Below, one piece after another: positions 1 through 7,308 of a stretch of DNA of 11,622 nucleotides. This stretch comes from Phycisphaeraceae bacterium (GTDB taxonomy: Bacteria; Planctomycetota; Phycisphaerae; Phycisphaerales; UBA1924). Made by a program: the position numbers and the translations under genes. The notes beneath the pieces were generated by a model. The model was not told the origin of the DNA. It did no database searches and saw only the letters and a list, made by a program, of their open reading frames with translations. The DNA lies in assembly GCA_009827215.1 (NCBI GenBank), contig WUAJ01000054.1:1-11622 (forward strand), written 5' to 3'. Numbering within the stretch: position 1 is the stretch's first letter; each line of letters starts with the position of its first letter.

Positions 1-2
1 AT

Positions 3-791
3 CGCAGCGCGAAGGAAGAATCGGAGACCATCGGGACTGTGGTCATGATGCCTGGGATGTTCGGGACTCCTGAGCCGGTGATCGATGGGATCGAACGCTA
101 CTTCAACTCCAAGGGATGGGCCGTGCTCCGGATGCTCTCGCATCCATCGCGATTCACGCAGCGCCAGCAGTATGCGATCGAGGATGGACGCGAAGCTCAA
201 GTCGCCAAGCAAGTTGCGGAGATGTTCGACACGCGCACGGCGGAAGCCGCGTATGCCGCGTCCGCATCTCTTCGACATGTGCATGAGCAGTTCGGTGTTC
301 ATGCGGACAAGCCGGTCGTGCTGCTTGGAATGTCAGGGGGCGCGATGATCCTTCCGACAGTGTACAGCTTCGATCCCGATCTGTATGATGCGGGCGTGAT
401 GATCGCAGGAGGGGGGAACTTCCTTGAGATCAACACACGCTCGAACTACAAGAAGTGGATCGATGCTGTGGATCTGGATGCGGATCCATCGGATACGGAA
501 GTACAACCCCTTGATGATGATCAAGCGAGGGTGATGATTGATCTGTACCTCGTCAACTCGCGGCTGGATTCGCTCAAAACCGCAGAGAGCATGTATGGAA
601 TCCCGATGCTCATGCTCCACGGCTCATCGGACAAAGCGGTTCCATCCTCGACTGGTGATGCGCTGTATGAAGCGCTCGGAAAACCAGAGCGATGGGTGTA
701 TCCCGTCGGTCACGAGCTGATCTTCGCGGGACTTCCCATGCAGACTCCGAAGATCGAACGCTGGATGCGAGAGCAGCTGATCGAGGAGTGA
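3..791 (+). CDS. alpha/beta hydrolase fold protein, 5'-truncated by window edge
   Basis: Serine-hydrolase-type protein of unknown substrate; only the C-terminal part is visible. The frame is open to the left edge with no start codon before a GTG at 39. The text just before that GTG runs straight into the first beta strand (T-V-V-M-M-P-G-M-F-G-T), so the real start probably lies outside the window. Counting from the GTG, the nucleophile elbow is G97-M-S99-G-G (Ser codon at 333-335). The acid is likely D198 in H-G-S-S-D-K-A-V-P, and the base H225 in P-V-G-H-E-L. This order and spacing fit the alpha/beta hydrolase triad. The elbow G-M-S-G-G and the S-H-P-S-R-F-T segment after strand 2 suggest an esterase/lipase-like or peptidase-like enzyme, but the substrate cannot be named. 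The gene ends 2 bp before the stop of the convergent sixA-like gene. Confidence 0.8.
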   Translation, partial: RSAKEESETIGTVVMMPGMFGTPEPVIDGIERYFNSKGWAVLRMLSHPSRFTQRQQYAIEDGREAQVAKQVAEMFDTRTAEAAYAASASLRHVHEQFGVHADKPVVLLGMSGGAMILPTVYSFDPDLYDAGVMIAGGGNFLEINTRSNYKKWIDAVDLDADPSDTEVQPLDDDQARVMIDLYLVNSRLDSLKTAESMYGIPMLMLHGSSDKAVPSSTGDALYEALGKPERWVYPVGHELIFAGLPMQTPKIERWMREQLIEE

Positions 792-793
792 GC

Positions 794-1270
794 TTATTTC
801 TTGAGTCGGAAGTGTGTGATCTGCTTCGCGCTGCCGACCGGATTGGATGGATCGAGTTCCAATCCGATCAACTCTCCAGTCCGCATCGAGCAGTCGTAGG
901 GCGCGGATGGTCCACCAATTAGCACATCAATAGCACGACTCACGGTCGGATTGTGTGAGATCAATGCGATCGCGTCAACATCCGTATCAGGGATGACAGA
1001 GATGAGATCCGAAACCGATCGGATCGCGGCGAGACGATCGTCAACCTGTTTGGGCTGATCCAGCGCTGTCCAGATCGGAGCAGCGGTTTGCATTGTTCTG
1101 TTGTAGGGAGATGCGTACACACGGGTTGGTGTCTCTGTGTGCTCTGATGCGAGGAACTCCGCGATGGCGCGTACTTGGTTGTGTCCTCGTTTGGTGAGGT
1201 TTCGGTCAGCATCTCGACCTGTGTCGGAATCCATTTCTGCCTTGCCGTGTCGGATGATGTAGACGATCAT
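794..1270 (-). CDS. sixA: SixA-like phosphohistidine phosphatase (histidine phosphatase superfamily)
   Basis: 158-residue protein of the histidine phosphatase (phosphoglycerate mutase-like) superfamily, close in size to E. coli SixA (about 160 residues), which removes phosphate from phosphohistidine on HPt or phosphocarrier proteins in the cytoplasm. The phosphate pocket is visible: R7-H8-G9 with H8 as the catalytic nucleophile, R58 in S-P-Y-N-R-T-M-Q-T-A, and the second histidine H106 in L-I-S-H-N-P-T-V. L-T-K-R-G near residue 25 is also typical of SixA. A start at 1270 was chosen because the protein begins there with the canonical strand M-I-V-Y-I-I-R-H-G and an AGGAG sequence lies 7 nt upstream; the frame stays open to 1579 but that extension has no family similarity and overlaps crcB. 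The ATG overlaps the crcB TGA (ATGA), implying translational coupling. The true phosphoprotein target is unknown. Confidence 0.85.
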   Translation of the reverse strand: MIVYIIRHGKAEMDSDTGRDADRNLTKRGHNQVRAIAEFLASEHTETPTRVYASPYNRTMQTAAPIWTALDQPKQVDDRLAAIRSVSDLISVIPDTDVDAIALISHNPTVSRAIDVLIGGPSAPYDCSMRTGELIGLELDPSNPVGSAKQITHFRLKK

Positions 1271-1689
1271 GCTGTTGCTCCTGATGCGAATGCGGCGGTC
1301 CCGATGGTGTATCCGCCGAAGACTCCGAGCAGTCCGAGCACGAGTGACATGATGACATAGACACACGCGAGCCCGATGCGTTGGTTCTGGATGAGCTCGA
1401 GAGTTTCCCATCCGAAGGAGGAGAAGGTCGTGAATCCGCCGAGCACTCCGACGATGAGGAATACCATCGTTGGGGATTGTCCCTGTCCCTTTGCGAGCGC
1501 CCATGCCCATACGAATCCGATGATTGCGCAGCCAACGATGTTGACGAGCATGGTCGCGATGGGATACAGGTCGAGCCAATGGGGGGGGTCAAGATCAGCG
1601 GGGGTGACGCGTGCGATGAATCGGCCCACGGCGTATCGACCGACCGATCCGAGTCCACCACCTACAAAGACGAGGAGAAGCTTGAGCAT
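1267..1689 (-). CDS. crcB: fluoride-specific ion channel CrcB/Fluc
   Basis: 140-residue integral membrane protein that exports fluoride as a dual-topology dimer. Four hydrophobic helices are visible at about residues 3-22, 44-65, 74-97 and 105-130. Family signatures are G-G-G-L-G-S-V-G-R-Y (10-19), the pore asparagine in M-L-V-N50-I-V-G, and G-G-F-T-T-F-S-S-F (84-92). That last motif holds the central Na+ site and the phenylalanines (F89, F92) expected to line the fluoride path. The ATG at 1689 gives a protein of usual length; the frame extends to 1770, but that part has no Fluc-like sequence and overlaps the upstream sulfotransferase. The start is 23 nt after the sulfotransferase stop, and the stop overlaps the next start (ATGA), so it is the middle gene of an operon. 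I looked for a fluoride riboswitch just upstream and found none. A run of eight G (1581-1588, plus strand) encodes D-P-P. Confidence 0.93.
   Translation of the reverse strand: MLKLLLVFVGGGLGSVGRYAVGRFIARVTPADLDPPHWLDLYPIATMLVNIVGCAIIGFVWAWALAKGQGQSPTMVFLIVGVLGGFTTFSSFGWETLELIQNQRIGLACVYVIMSLVLGLLGVFGGYTIGTAAFASGATA
1278..1282 (-). promoter_or_regulatory. ribosome binding site of sixA-like gene
   Basis: On the minus strand AGGAG lies 7 nt before the ATG at 1270, inside the end of crcB. It decides the start in favour of 1270 over the longer open frame and fits re-initiation at an ATGA junction. Confidence 0.7.
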
Positions 1690-1712
1690 AGTGGTACTGT
1701 ACGCGATCCAGC

Positions 1713-3308
1713 TCAGCGTTGAGATCGCGTGCCGGGTGCTTTGGGACCGCGGTCCGATGCGTGTCGCCAAGCCGTGAGCATGCCGAGGATGGCGTAGATG
1801 ATGGAACTCGGAGCTTTGAGCCCGTGGATCGCGCCCTTGGTGTTGTGGTAGATGAACTCATCGCGCGTCCCATCCGCGGCCCAGTTCCAGTTGATGACGG
1901 TGATCGGGAAGGACACGGCGATAAAGATCAACACCGCGAGCAGAGCACAGGTCCATCCGAGTGCTTTGGAACCCCCGCCGGCGATACGGACGCTGAGCAT
2001 CGCGATGACCGATCCCCCGATCCACATGAACTGGTCGATGCGAGGTCTGAACTCGGGCCAGATCTCTTTGAGCATCCAGACGAGTCCGATCCAGAACGCG
2101 CCCCAGAGCAGTGCGATAGGAAAGGCGCTGAGCACAGCGCGCGCTGTGCGAGGTGTGTGCGTGGTCGATTCGATGCGCGATTGGGGTTGCGATCCGATGA
2201 CATTGGGTTGCAACGCATGGATCCGATCAATCACATCGGTTTCATTCTCGCTCGGCGATCCGAGATCGATCTCTGCATGGGTCGGTCGCTTGTATGGCCC
2301 AAGATCGCTGAGATAGTCCTTGATCGCGAGCTCGTGCACCTCAGACATAGGCATCCCGATGTGACTGAGTGCGCTGTTGAGTTGGCCGATCGGATCAGCG
2401 ATGAGGTCCTCGTGGCGGAGCTGTGCATATCGGGATGGATCGAGTGCTTTGAGTGATTGATCTGTAGCGCTTTCGATCAGTAGGTAATCTGCGAGAATTC
2501 TCTCACGAAGCTCAGTTGGGTCGAGGGGGTCTTCGAGCAGGTGCTGCTTGAGACTGTCGTGCATCCGCATGTTGGATTCGATGACCTTTACTGGATCTCT
2601 GCTGATGTGCAGGAATCGGAGGCGATCGCCAAAGACTTCGATGAGCTCGTCGATGTGCGCCCCATGGCTTGGAGTCTTGAGCAAAAGGACTTTGTCTTTG
2701 TTGCGTCGCGTTACTTTCCATGCGAAGCGTGCGAGCGTTGTACGCCATCGTGAACGCTCATGCTCAGAGCACGATTCGAGCGTGTTCCACCTGCTCCAGT
2801 GCTCCCATTGACTCGGGACGATCAATCGTCCTGGGAGTGTCGAGCAGGATCCCCAACTCGCGAGCGCAAAGTCATCTTCGCCGGGCCAGCGTGGTCCGAA
2901 CCCAACGCCGTCTTGGGGACGCGAGGAGCCGAGGAACGGGACGAGCAGGAATCGTGTGATGGCCCAGCTGATTAGGAATCCCTGTCCCATCAGCGACTGG
3001 TACCAGCGCGGCGTGACGCTCTGCGGATCGCACGCGATGAGGTTGTGCGCGTGCGTGGTCCCTGATCGGTAGTAGCCGAGGATGATCAGCACGCCGGGTT
3101 GATGATCGAAACGCTGTGATTCGCCTCGTTTGATCGTGTAGTAGATCCAGAGCAGCAAGCGTTCAGGGGTTGAACACATGGTTCCGATCAGACTGGTCGT
3201 TCCGATTCCGAGCAAGCGGATCCAGTAGCGTGGATGGATGCGCGAGCCTCGGAGCGTGCGGAACCAAACATCGAGCGGCGCCAGCGCGAGCATGTGAGGG
3301 ATCGGCAT
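1713..3308 (-). CDS. sulfotransferase with C-terminal multi-helix membrane domain
   Basis: 531-residue PAPS-dependent sulfotransferase-fold protein of the bacterial Sulfotransfer_3-like type. The 5'-phosphosulfate loop is G78-Y-Y-R-S-G-T-T85, and the 3'-phosphate site is H-I-S-R237-D-P-V-K-V-I-E-S245. Between them are a P-R-W-P-G-E-D-D-F-A-L block (139-149) and K-T-P-S-H-G-A-H (211-218), typical of this subfamily. The catalytic domain spans about 70-345. A hydrophobic stretch occurs near 30-60, and after a polar linker (350-388) there are four likely membrane helices at about 391-412, 426-444, 451-472 and 500-515. The acceptor may therefore be a lipid or glycan at the membrane; this is inferred. 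The ATG at 3308 was chosen because family-like sequence begins there; M6 at 3293 is an alternative, and neither has a clear Shine-Dalgarno. It leads the operon with crcB and sixA and is divergent from the aldehyde dehydrogenase. Confidence 0.85.
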   Translation of the reverse strand: MPIPHMLALAPLDVWFRTLRGSRIHPRYWIRLLGIGTTSLIGTMCSTPERLLLWIYYTIKRGESQRFDHQPGVLIILGYYRSGTTHAHNLIACDPQSVTPRWYQSLMGQGFLISWAITRFLLVPFLGSSRPQDGVGFGPRWPGEDDFALASWGSCSTLPGRLIVPSQWEHWSRWNTLESCSEHERSRWRTTLARFAWKVTRRNKDKVLLLKTPSHGAHIDELIEVFGDRLRFLHISRDPVKVIESNMRMHDSLKQHLLEDPLDPTELRERILADYLLIESATDQSLKALDPSRYAQLRHEDLIADPIGQLNSALSHIGMPMSEVHELAIKDYLSDLGPYKRPTHAEIDLGSPSENETDVIDRIHALQPNVIGSQPQSRIESTTHTPRTARAVLSAFPIALLWGAFWIGLVWMLKEIWPEFRPRIDQFMWIGGSVIAMLSVRIAGGGSKALGWTCALLAVLIFIAVSFPITVINWNWAADGTRDEFIYHNTKGAIHGLKAPSSIIYAILGMLTAWRHASDRGPKAPGTRSQR

Positions 3309-3461
3309 CGCGACAGTCGGTCGTCGTTTGGGTGATGTCTCGGATCGTTGGCTAGCGGTCACTGACGAGCATATGCAAGCGTTGCGTTCAGAATCGCGAT
3401 GTGTACCGAAGTGCGCTGGAGTGATCAAGTCTGATCCGTGTTTGCTGCGTATTGTCACCCA
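3309..3461. promoter_or_regulatory. divergent intergenic region, sulfotransferase operon / aldehyde dehydrogenase
   Basis: This 153-bp stretch is the longest non-coding segment in the window and must hold promoters for both directions. I see no strong sigma-70 pair, no long inverted repeat and no clear Shine-Dalgarno next to either start. A weak candidate on the plus strand is TTGGCT (3348-3353) with CATATG (3370-3375), 16 nt apart, each hexamer poorly matched. Confidence 0.4.
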
Positions 3462-5021
3462 ATGACACAGACACCCGCCACATCGACTCGCCCGCACCCC
3501 CTCTTGGTCTCGCTCGGACTTGTGGATCATCCACGCGTCGTGATTGACATCACAGGCAATGAAACCCCAGAATCCGACGGAATCATCGTCGTGACCAACC
3601 CCTCGACTGGAGAACCACTCGCGGGTGTGCGTCTGGATGACAAGGACTCATACGAGCAGACCACCGCTCGCTCGGTCGAAGCGTTCAAGAAGTTCCGATT
3701 GGTTCCCGCTCCTAAGCGTGGCGAGCTCGTCCGGCGTATCGGTGTCGAGTATCGCAATGTGCTCGAAGAACTCGGATCGCTGCTGTCATTGGAAATGGGG
3801 AAGATCAAAGCCGAGGGGATTGGTGAGGTGCAAGAGACGATCGACATCGCGGACTTCGCGGTTGGTCTCTCGCGTCAGTTGACTGGTATCACGATGCCAT
3901 CGGAGCGACCAGAGCACACGATGAAAGAGCAGTGGCTCCCGCTCGGTCCTGTCGGGGTCATCACGGCGTTCAACTTCCCGAACGCTGTTTGGGGCTGGAA
4001 CGCGATGCTCGCGGCCGTCTGCGGCGACACCACTGTCTGGAAACCATCGCTGCTCACACCACTCACCGCGATTGCGACGAACATGATCGCTGAGAAAGTC
4101 GCATCGGAGATGGGATTCGAGGACATCTTCCAGCTCGTCATTGGGACGGATGATGTGGTTGGTGAGACGATGATCGCGGATCGTCGCTATCCGCTCATCA
4201 GCGCGACAGGATCGTGCCGAATGGGTCGGCGCGTCGGATCGGTCGTCGCGGGACGCTTGGGTAAGTGCTTGCTTGAGCTGGGTGGGAACAACGCGGTGAT
4301 CATCGAGCCGGATGCGGATCTGGATCTGGCGCTCAAATCAACGGTCTTTGGTGCTGTCGGGACTGCGGGTCAGCGTTGTACGACCACGCGCCGACTGATC
4401 ATCCACGAATCCATCGCGGATTCGTTCGTCGAGAAGATCGTCAAGGCGTATGAAACGGTGAACATCGGTGACGCGCTCGATGATTCAGTGCTCATGGGAC
4501 CATTGATCAACGAGCAATCGGTCCAGCAGTTCGAGAACGCGGTCAGCGAAGCCGTCAAGCAAGGCGGCAAACTCATGACCGGCGGCGAACGCATCGATGG
4601 CAAAGGTGGTCACTTCGTCAAACCAACCATCATCCGCGCTCCAGCAAACAACGAGCTCCCTATGGCGTACAACGAGACCTTCGCGCCGATCATGTATGTC
4701 TTCACCTACAAAACACTCGAAGAAGCGATCGACATGCAGAACTCGGTCGATCAGGGACTCAGCAGCGCGATCTTTACCGGATCGAGCAACAGCGCTCAGC
4801 GATTCCTTGCACCAACCGGAGCGGGATCAGACTGCGGCATCGCGAATGTGAATCTCGGAACATCAGGTGCTGAGATTGGTGGCGCGTTCGGGGGTGAGAA
4901 GGATACAGGGGGTGGCCGTGAATCAGGATCGGATGCGTGGAAGGTGTACATGCGTCGTCAGACCTGCACAATCAACTACGGCACAGAACTCACACTGGCA
5001 CAGGGGATCCGCTTTGAGTAA
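3462..5021 (+). CDS. aldehyde dehydrogenase, ALDH7 (antiquitin / AmaB-like) family
   Basis: 519-residue NAD(P)-dependent aldehyde dehydrogenase, usual length for the family. Visible catalytic residues are N171 (T-A-F-N-F-P-N), cofactor-binding K194 (W-K-P-S), the Rossmann turn G250-S-C-R-M-G255, the general base E272 (L-E-L-G-G-N-N) and the nucleophile C306 (T-A-G-Q-R-C-T-T-T-R-R). The Q-R-C-T-T-T-R-R form, G-A-E-I-G-G-A-F-G-G-E-K (469-480), G-G-G-R-E-S-G-S-D-A-W-K and the C-terminal M-R-R-Q-T-C-T-I-N-Y are hallmarks of ALDH7. Characterised members oxidise alpha-aminoadipate semialdehyde / piperideine-6-carboxylate in lysine breakdown, or betaine aldehyde and lipid-peroxidation aldehydes. The substrate here is not determined, since no other lysine-catabolic gene is in view. 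ATG at 3462 preferred; a GTG at 3438 would add 8 residues. No Shine-Dalgarno is evident. The 3' end overlaps the rpiA start by 8 nt. Confidence 0.93.
   Translation: MTQTPATSTRPHPLLVSLGLVDHPRVVIDITGNETPESDGIIVVTNPSTGEPLAGVRLDDKDSYEQTTARSVEAFKKFRLVPAPKRGELVRRIGVEYRNVLEELGSLLSLEMGKIKAEGIGEVQETIDIADFAVGLSRQLTGITMPSERPEHTMKEQWLPLGPVGVITAFNFPNAVWGWNAMLAAVCGDTTVWKPSLLTPLTAIATNMIAEKVASEMGFEDIFQLVIGTDDVVGETMIADRRYPLISATGSCRMGRRVGSVVAGRLGKCLLELGGNNAVIIEPDADLDLALKSTVFGAVGTAGQRCTTTRRLIIHESIADSFVEKIVKAYETVNIGDALDDSVLMGPLINEQSVQQFENAVSEAVKQGGKLMTGGERIDGKGGHFVKPTIIRAPANNELPMAYNETFAPIMYVFTYKTLEEAIDMQNSVDQGLSSAIFTGSSNSAQRFLAPTGAGSDCGIANVNLGTSGAEIGGAFGGEKDTGGGRESGSDAWKVYMRRQTCTINYGTELTLAQGIRFE
5002..5006 (+). 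promoter_or_regulatory. ribosome binding site of rpiA inside the aldehyde dehydrogenase gene
   Basis: AGGGG lies 7 nt before a TTG at 5014. This TTG gives an RpiA N-terminus of normal length, so the site settles the non-ATG start. Confidence 0.65.
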
Positions 5022-5718
5022 GCAACAGACTGCTGATGTTCTCGCTAGCACAGCGATCGCGGAGATCGTTTCAGGGATGACTGTTGGTCTTGGTGCCGGA
5101 TTGACCGCTGCAAGGGGTATCCAGGCGCTGGCGCAGCGTGTGAGTGACGAGGGTCTCGATATCCACTGTGTCGCCGCTTCAGAGCGAGCCGAAGATTTGG
5201 GACGCTCGCTGGGTCTCAAGATTATTGACTTTGCGATGCTCGACGAGATCGATCTGCTCATCGACGGCGCCGATGAAGTGGATCGCACAATGGTGGTCAT
5301 GAAAGGCTCTCGCGGCGCGATGACACGAGAGCGCATCCTGTGCTGGGCGTCCAAGCGGACAGTATTCATGGTCAATGAATCCAAAGTCGCAGAGCAACAG
5401 GTCGGCGTGAAGTCTCCGCTCCCGATCGCGATCATGGCGTACGGACTCGCGTCTACTCGCAATGCACTCCGTCACATCGGGATCAACGGCGTTATTCGTC
5501 AGGATATGGACGGACGCTTTTTCCTCACAGACAACGGGAACCTCGTGCTTGACGCAACGATCAACAACAACGAGGATCTCCCAGAACTCGCGATGGAACT
5601 CAACGACATCCCTGGTGTCATCGATCACGGCTTGTTCATCGACGAAGCGGACACGATACTGATCGAGAAAGAAGACGGCTCGATCGAGACCTTGAATCGT
5701 CCAACGAGCGAAGAATAA
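5014..5718 (+). CDS. rpiA: ribose-5-phosphate isomerase A
   Basis: 234-residue RpiA (E. coli enzyme 219), interconverting ribose-5-phosphate and ribulose-5-phosphate in the non-oxidative pentose phosphate pathway. Catalytic residues known from E. coli RpiA (D81, D84, K94, E103) correspond to D84 and D87 in D-G-A-D-E-V-D, K97 in M-K-G, and E106 in T-R-E-R. Other family blocks are D-N-G-N-L-V-L-D (173-180) and I-P-G-V-I-D-H-G-L-F (199-208). The start is TTG at 5014, with an AGGGG site 7 nt upstream and an 8-nt overlap with the preceding stop; the frame is open further upstream but only in a shadow of the dehydrogenase. Odd points: the phosphate loop, usually G-T-G-S-T, is G27-A-G-L-T31, and the usual K-G-G-G is K-G-S-R. 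A substrate other than ribose-5-phosphate is possible but the catalytic set argues for isomerase activity. Confidence 0.88.
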   Translation: MSKQQTADVLASTAIAEIVSGMTVGLGAGLTAARGIQALAQRVSDEGLDIHCVAASERAEDLGRSLGLKIIDFAMLDEIDLLIDGADEVDRTMVVMKGSRGAMTRERILCWASKRTVFMVNESKVAEQQVGVKSPLPIAIMAYGLASTRNALRHIGINGVIRQDMDGRFFLTDNGNLVLDATINNNEDLPELAMELNDIPGVIDHGLFIDEADTILIEKEDGSIETLNRPTSEE

Positions 5719-5721
5719 GCT

Positions 5722-7281
5722 TCATTCAACGCTGTAGCCGTGGCGTTCACAGATCGTGTTCAATCGATCGAGCGATCCTCCCATGCAATCCGCGTACCGC
5801 ACCCATTTGGCGAGTGAACCTTTGTATACACCCTGCGCTGCTTGGTGTGGTTGGAGCGTCGGGACGATCCGCTTGCGTTTGGAGAAGTTCAGACACGCGT
5901 CGTCCCATTCCAGTCCGGCGAACTCGACGAGCGAGCGGGTTTGCTCTTCTGGGTTGTTGACGATCTCTTGATAATCACCAACACGCAGCGGGAGCCATGG
6001 CGCGTTCTGAGGGATGGTATCGAGCCAGAAGTCGTGCATCTGGAGACGGATTTCGATCATGTCCACGATGGACTCGAAGCTGTTGGTCCAGCCATGTCCG
6101 AGCGCGAAGTTGCGGAAGTAGCACGAGAGCGCGACATCCCGCGGATCGCGCCGCGTCAGGATCATCTTCGCTTGCGGAGCGATCGCGGACAGCAGACCGA
6201 TGTGCTCGTCGTTGCCGGGGTGTTTGTCCACGACGTACTCGTCGCTCCCGGAAAGCTGCTGGAGTTGTTCGAGGATCTGACCACCAATCTTGGTCCGTTT
6301 CTTGACCGAGAGTCGTTCGATGATCGATGCCTTAGGATCGGGAGACATCTTGAGGTCGTATCCCGCTTGGAGCAGGAACGGCGCCTCTCCGGCGCTTTCT
6401 GCACGCGGATGCGCCGAGAGGATCTGTTCGAGCAGCGTGGTTCCAGAACGCGGCATACCGGAGATCATCAAGATCTCCGGACGAGCTTCAGGACCTGCGT
6501 CAGTCGACTCTAGAGATCGGAGCAGTTCTGGAGTAAAGATTTCCATGACCCTCTCGATGCGTGCTTTGTACTTGTGCACACTTGTGTTGGTCTTGGTTCT
6601 TTGAGCGCCTTTGATCGCGTATCCACCCATGCCGCCGTCGGTTTTGAGACTGTTCGCTCTCGTCGCGGAGTCCCATGCTTCTTGGTACTTCTCTTGACGC
6701 TCAAGGAGCGTCGAGAGCATGTACTCCATCTCGACACGCGGCGCTCCTTTGATGGACTGATCCTCGAGACGGCGCTGGAGACGCTCGGTTGCTTCATCCA
6801 CGCGTCCCGCTTTGACCGCGAGCTCTCCGAGCGTGTGGTCGATGTCCCATGCGTCGATCCCGCGTGCGTACGCGTCGTCGATGATCTTGATCGCGTCGTC
6901 CGTGAGCCCCTCATACTGCATAATCGTCGCGAGTCGCGCGATCGCGGGGGGGTAGTCGGGATCAATGGCACGCGTCTTCTCGAGCGCTTCATGCGCCTGG
7001 GCAAGATTCCCGGCGTACGCGTTCGCTTGCGCGAGCGTGTACATCATCATCAGGTTCTGCTGTCCCGCGATCCCGGCCGTGTTGATGACTTTGATCGCGT
7101 CTTCGTGCTCTCCCTGCATCACACAGAGCTGAGCGGTGCGGACCCGTACTTTCAGCGCGTTAGGGTGATCGCGATGGCGCGACAGGAAGGTCTTATAGAG
7201 CTTGATGGCACCCTTGACTTCACCCGATTGCTCGAGTGTCTTTGCTTCAGCGAGGTACGACTGTGGTTTCTTTGGAGCCAT
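5722..7281 (-). CDS. tetratricopeptide-repeat sulfotransferase
   Basis: 519-residue protein with two parts. Residues 1 to about 245 are a helical TPR region: pairs of amphipathic helices with recurring Ala/Gly/Tyr positions, for example A-I-K-L-Y-K (25-30), A-Q-A-N-A-Y-A-G-N-L-A-Q-A (84-96) and A-I-A-R-L-A-T (113-119). Residues 268-519 are a sulfotransferase domain. Its 5'-phosphosulfate loop is G275-M-P-R-S-G-T-T282, and its 3'-phosphate site is L-T-R-R-D-P-R-D-V-A-L-S386. A C-terminal K-G-S-L-A-K-W-V-R-Y block (488-496) is typical of the TPR/sulfotransferase fusions frequent in bacteria. TPRs in such proteins are thought to bind a partner or substrate; the acceptor is unknown. No signal peptide or membrane helix is seen. 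The ATG at 7281 lies 27 nt after the kinase stop, suggesting one operon; no Shine-Dalgarno is visible. The stop is 3 bp from the convergent rpiA stop. Confidence 0.88.
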   Translation of the reverse strand: MAPKKPQSYLAEAKTLEQSGEVKGAIKLYKTFLSRHRDHPNALKVRVRTAQLCVMQGEHEDAIKVINTAGIAGQQNLMMMYTLAQANAYAGNLAQAHEALEKTRAIDPDYPPAIARLATIMQYEGLTDDAIKIIDDAYARGIDAWDIDHTLGELAVKAGRVDEATERLQRRLEDQSIKGAPRVEMEYMLSTLLERQEKYQEAWDSATRANSLKTDGGMGGYAIKGAQRTKTNTSVHKYKARIERVMEIFTPELLRSLESTDAGPEARPEILMISGMPRSGTTLLEQILSAHPRAESAGEAPFLLQAGYDLKMSPDPKASIIERLSVKKRTKIGGQILEQLQQLSGSDEYVVDKHPGNDEHIGLLSAIAPQAKMILTRRDPRDVALSCYFRNFALGHGWTNSFESIVDMIEIRLQMHDFWLDTIPQNAPWLPLRVGDYQEIVNNPEEQTRSLVEFAGLEWDDACLNFSKRKRIVPTLQPHQAAQGVYKGSLAKWVRYADCMGGSLDRLNTICERHGYSVE

Positions 7282-7308
7282 GGGTGGACGGTAGGCTAAG
7301 TCGCAGGT

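Noticed and set aside
1270..1579. N-terminal extension of the SixA-like frame
   Set aside because: The added 103 residues are Arg/His-rich, lie antisense-free but wholly within crcB in another frame, and have no family similarity; the R-H-G strand normally begins at residue 1-3.
1690..1780. Possible fluoride riboswitch before crcB
   Set aside because: The gap to the sulfotransferase stop is only 23 nt, and the conserved fluoride-aptamer pattern is not present there or in the end of the upstream gene.
1719..2456. 245-codon open frame antisense to the sulfotransferase
   Set aside because: Acidic/Arg-rich shadow caused by biased codon use; no recognisable motif, and the opposite strand has clear PAPS-binding motifs.
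3309..3530. 74-residue N-terminal extension of the membrane sulfotransferase
   Set aside because: It would cross the intergenic region and run over the divergent aldehyde dehydrogenase start; its composition is not family-like.
5842..7299. Two long plus-strand open frames opposite the TPR sulfotransferase (223 and 241 codons)
   Set aside because: Low-complexity Arg/Asp/Val-rich shadows of a well-supported minus-strand gene.
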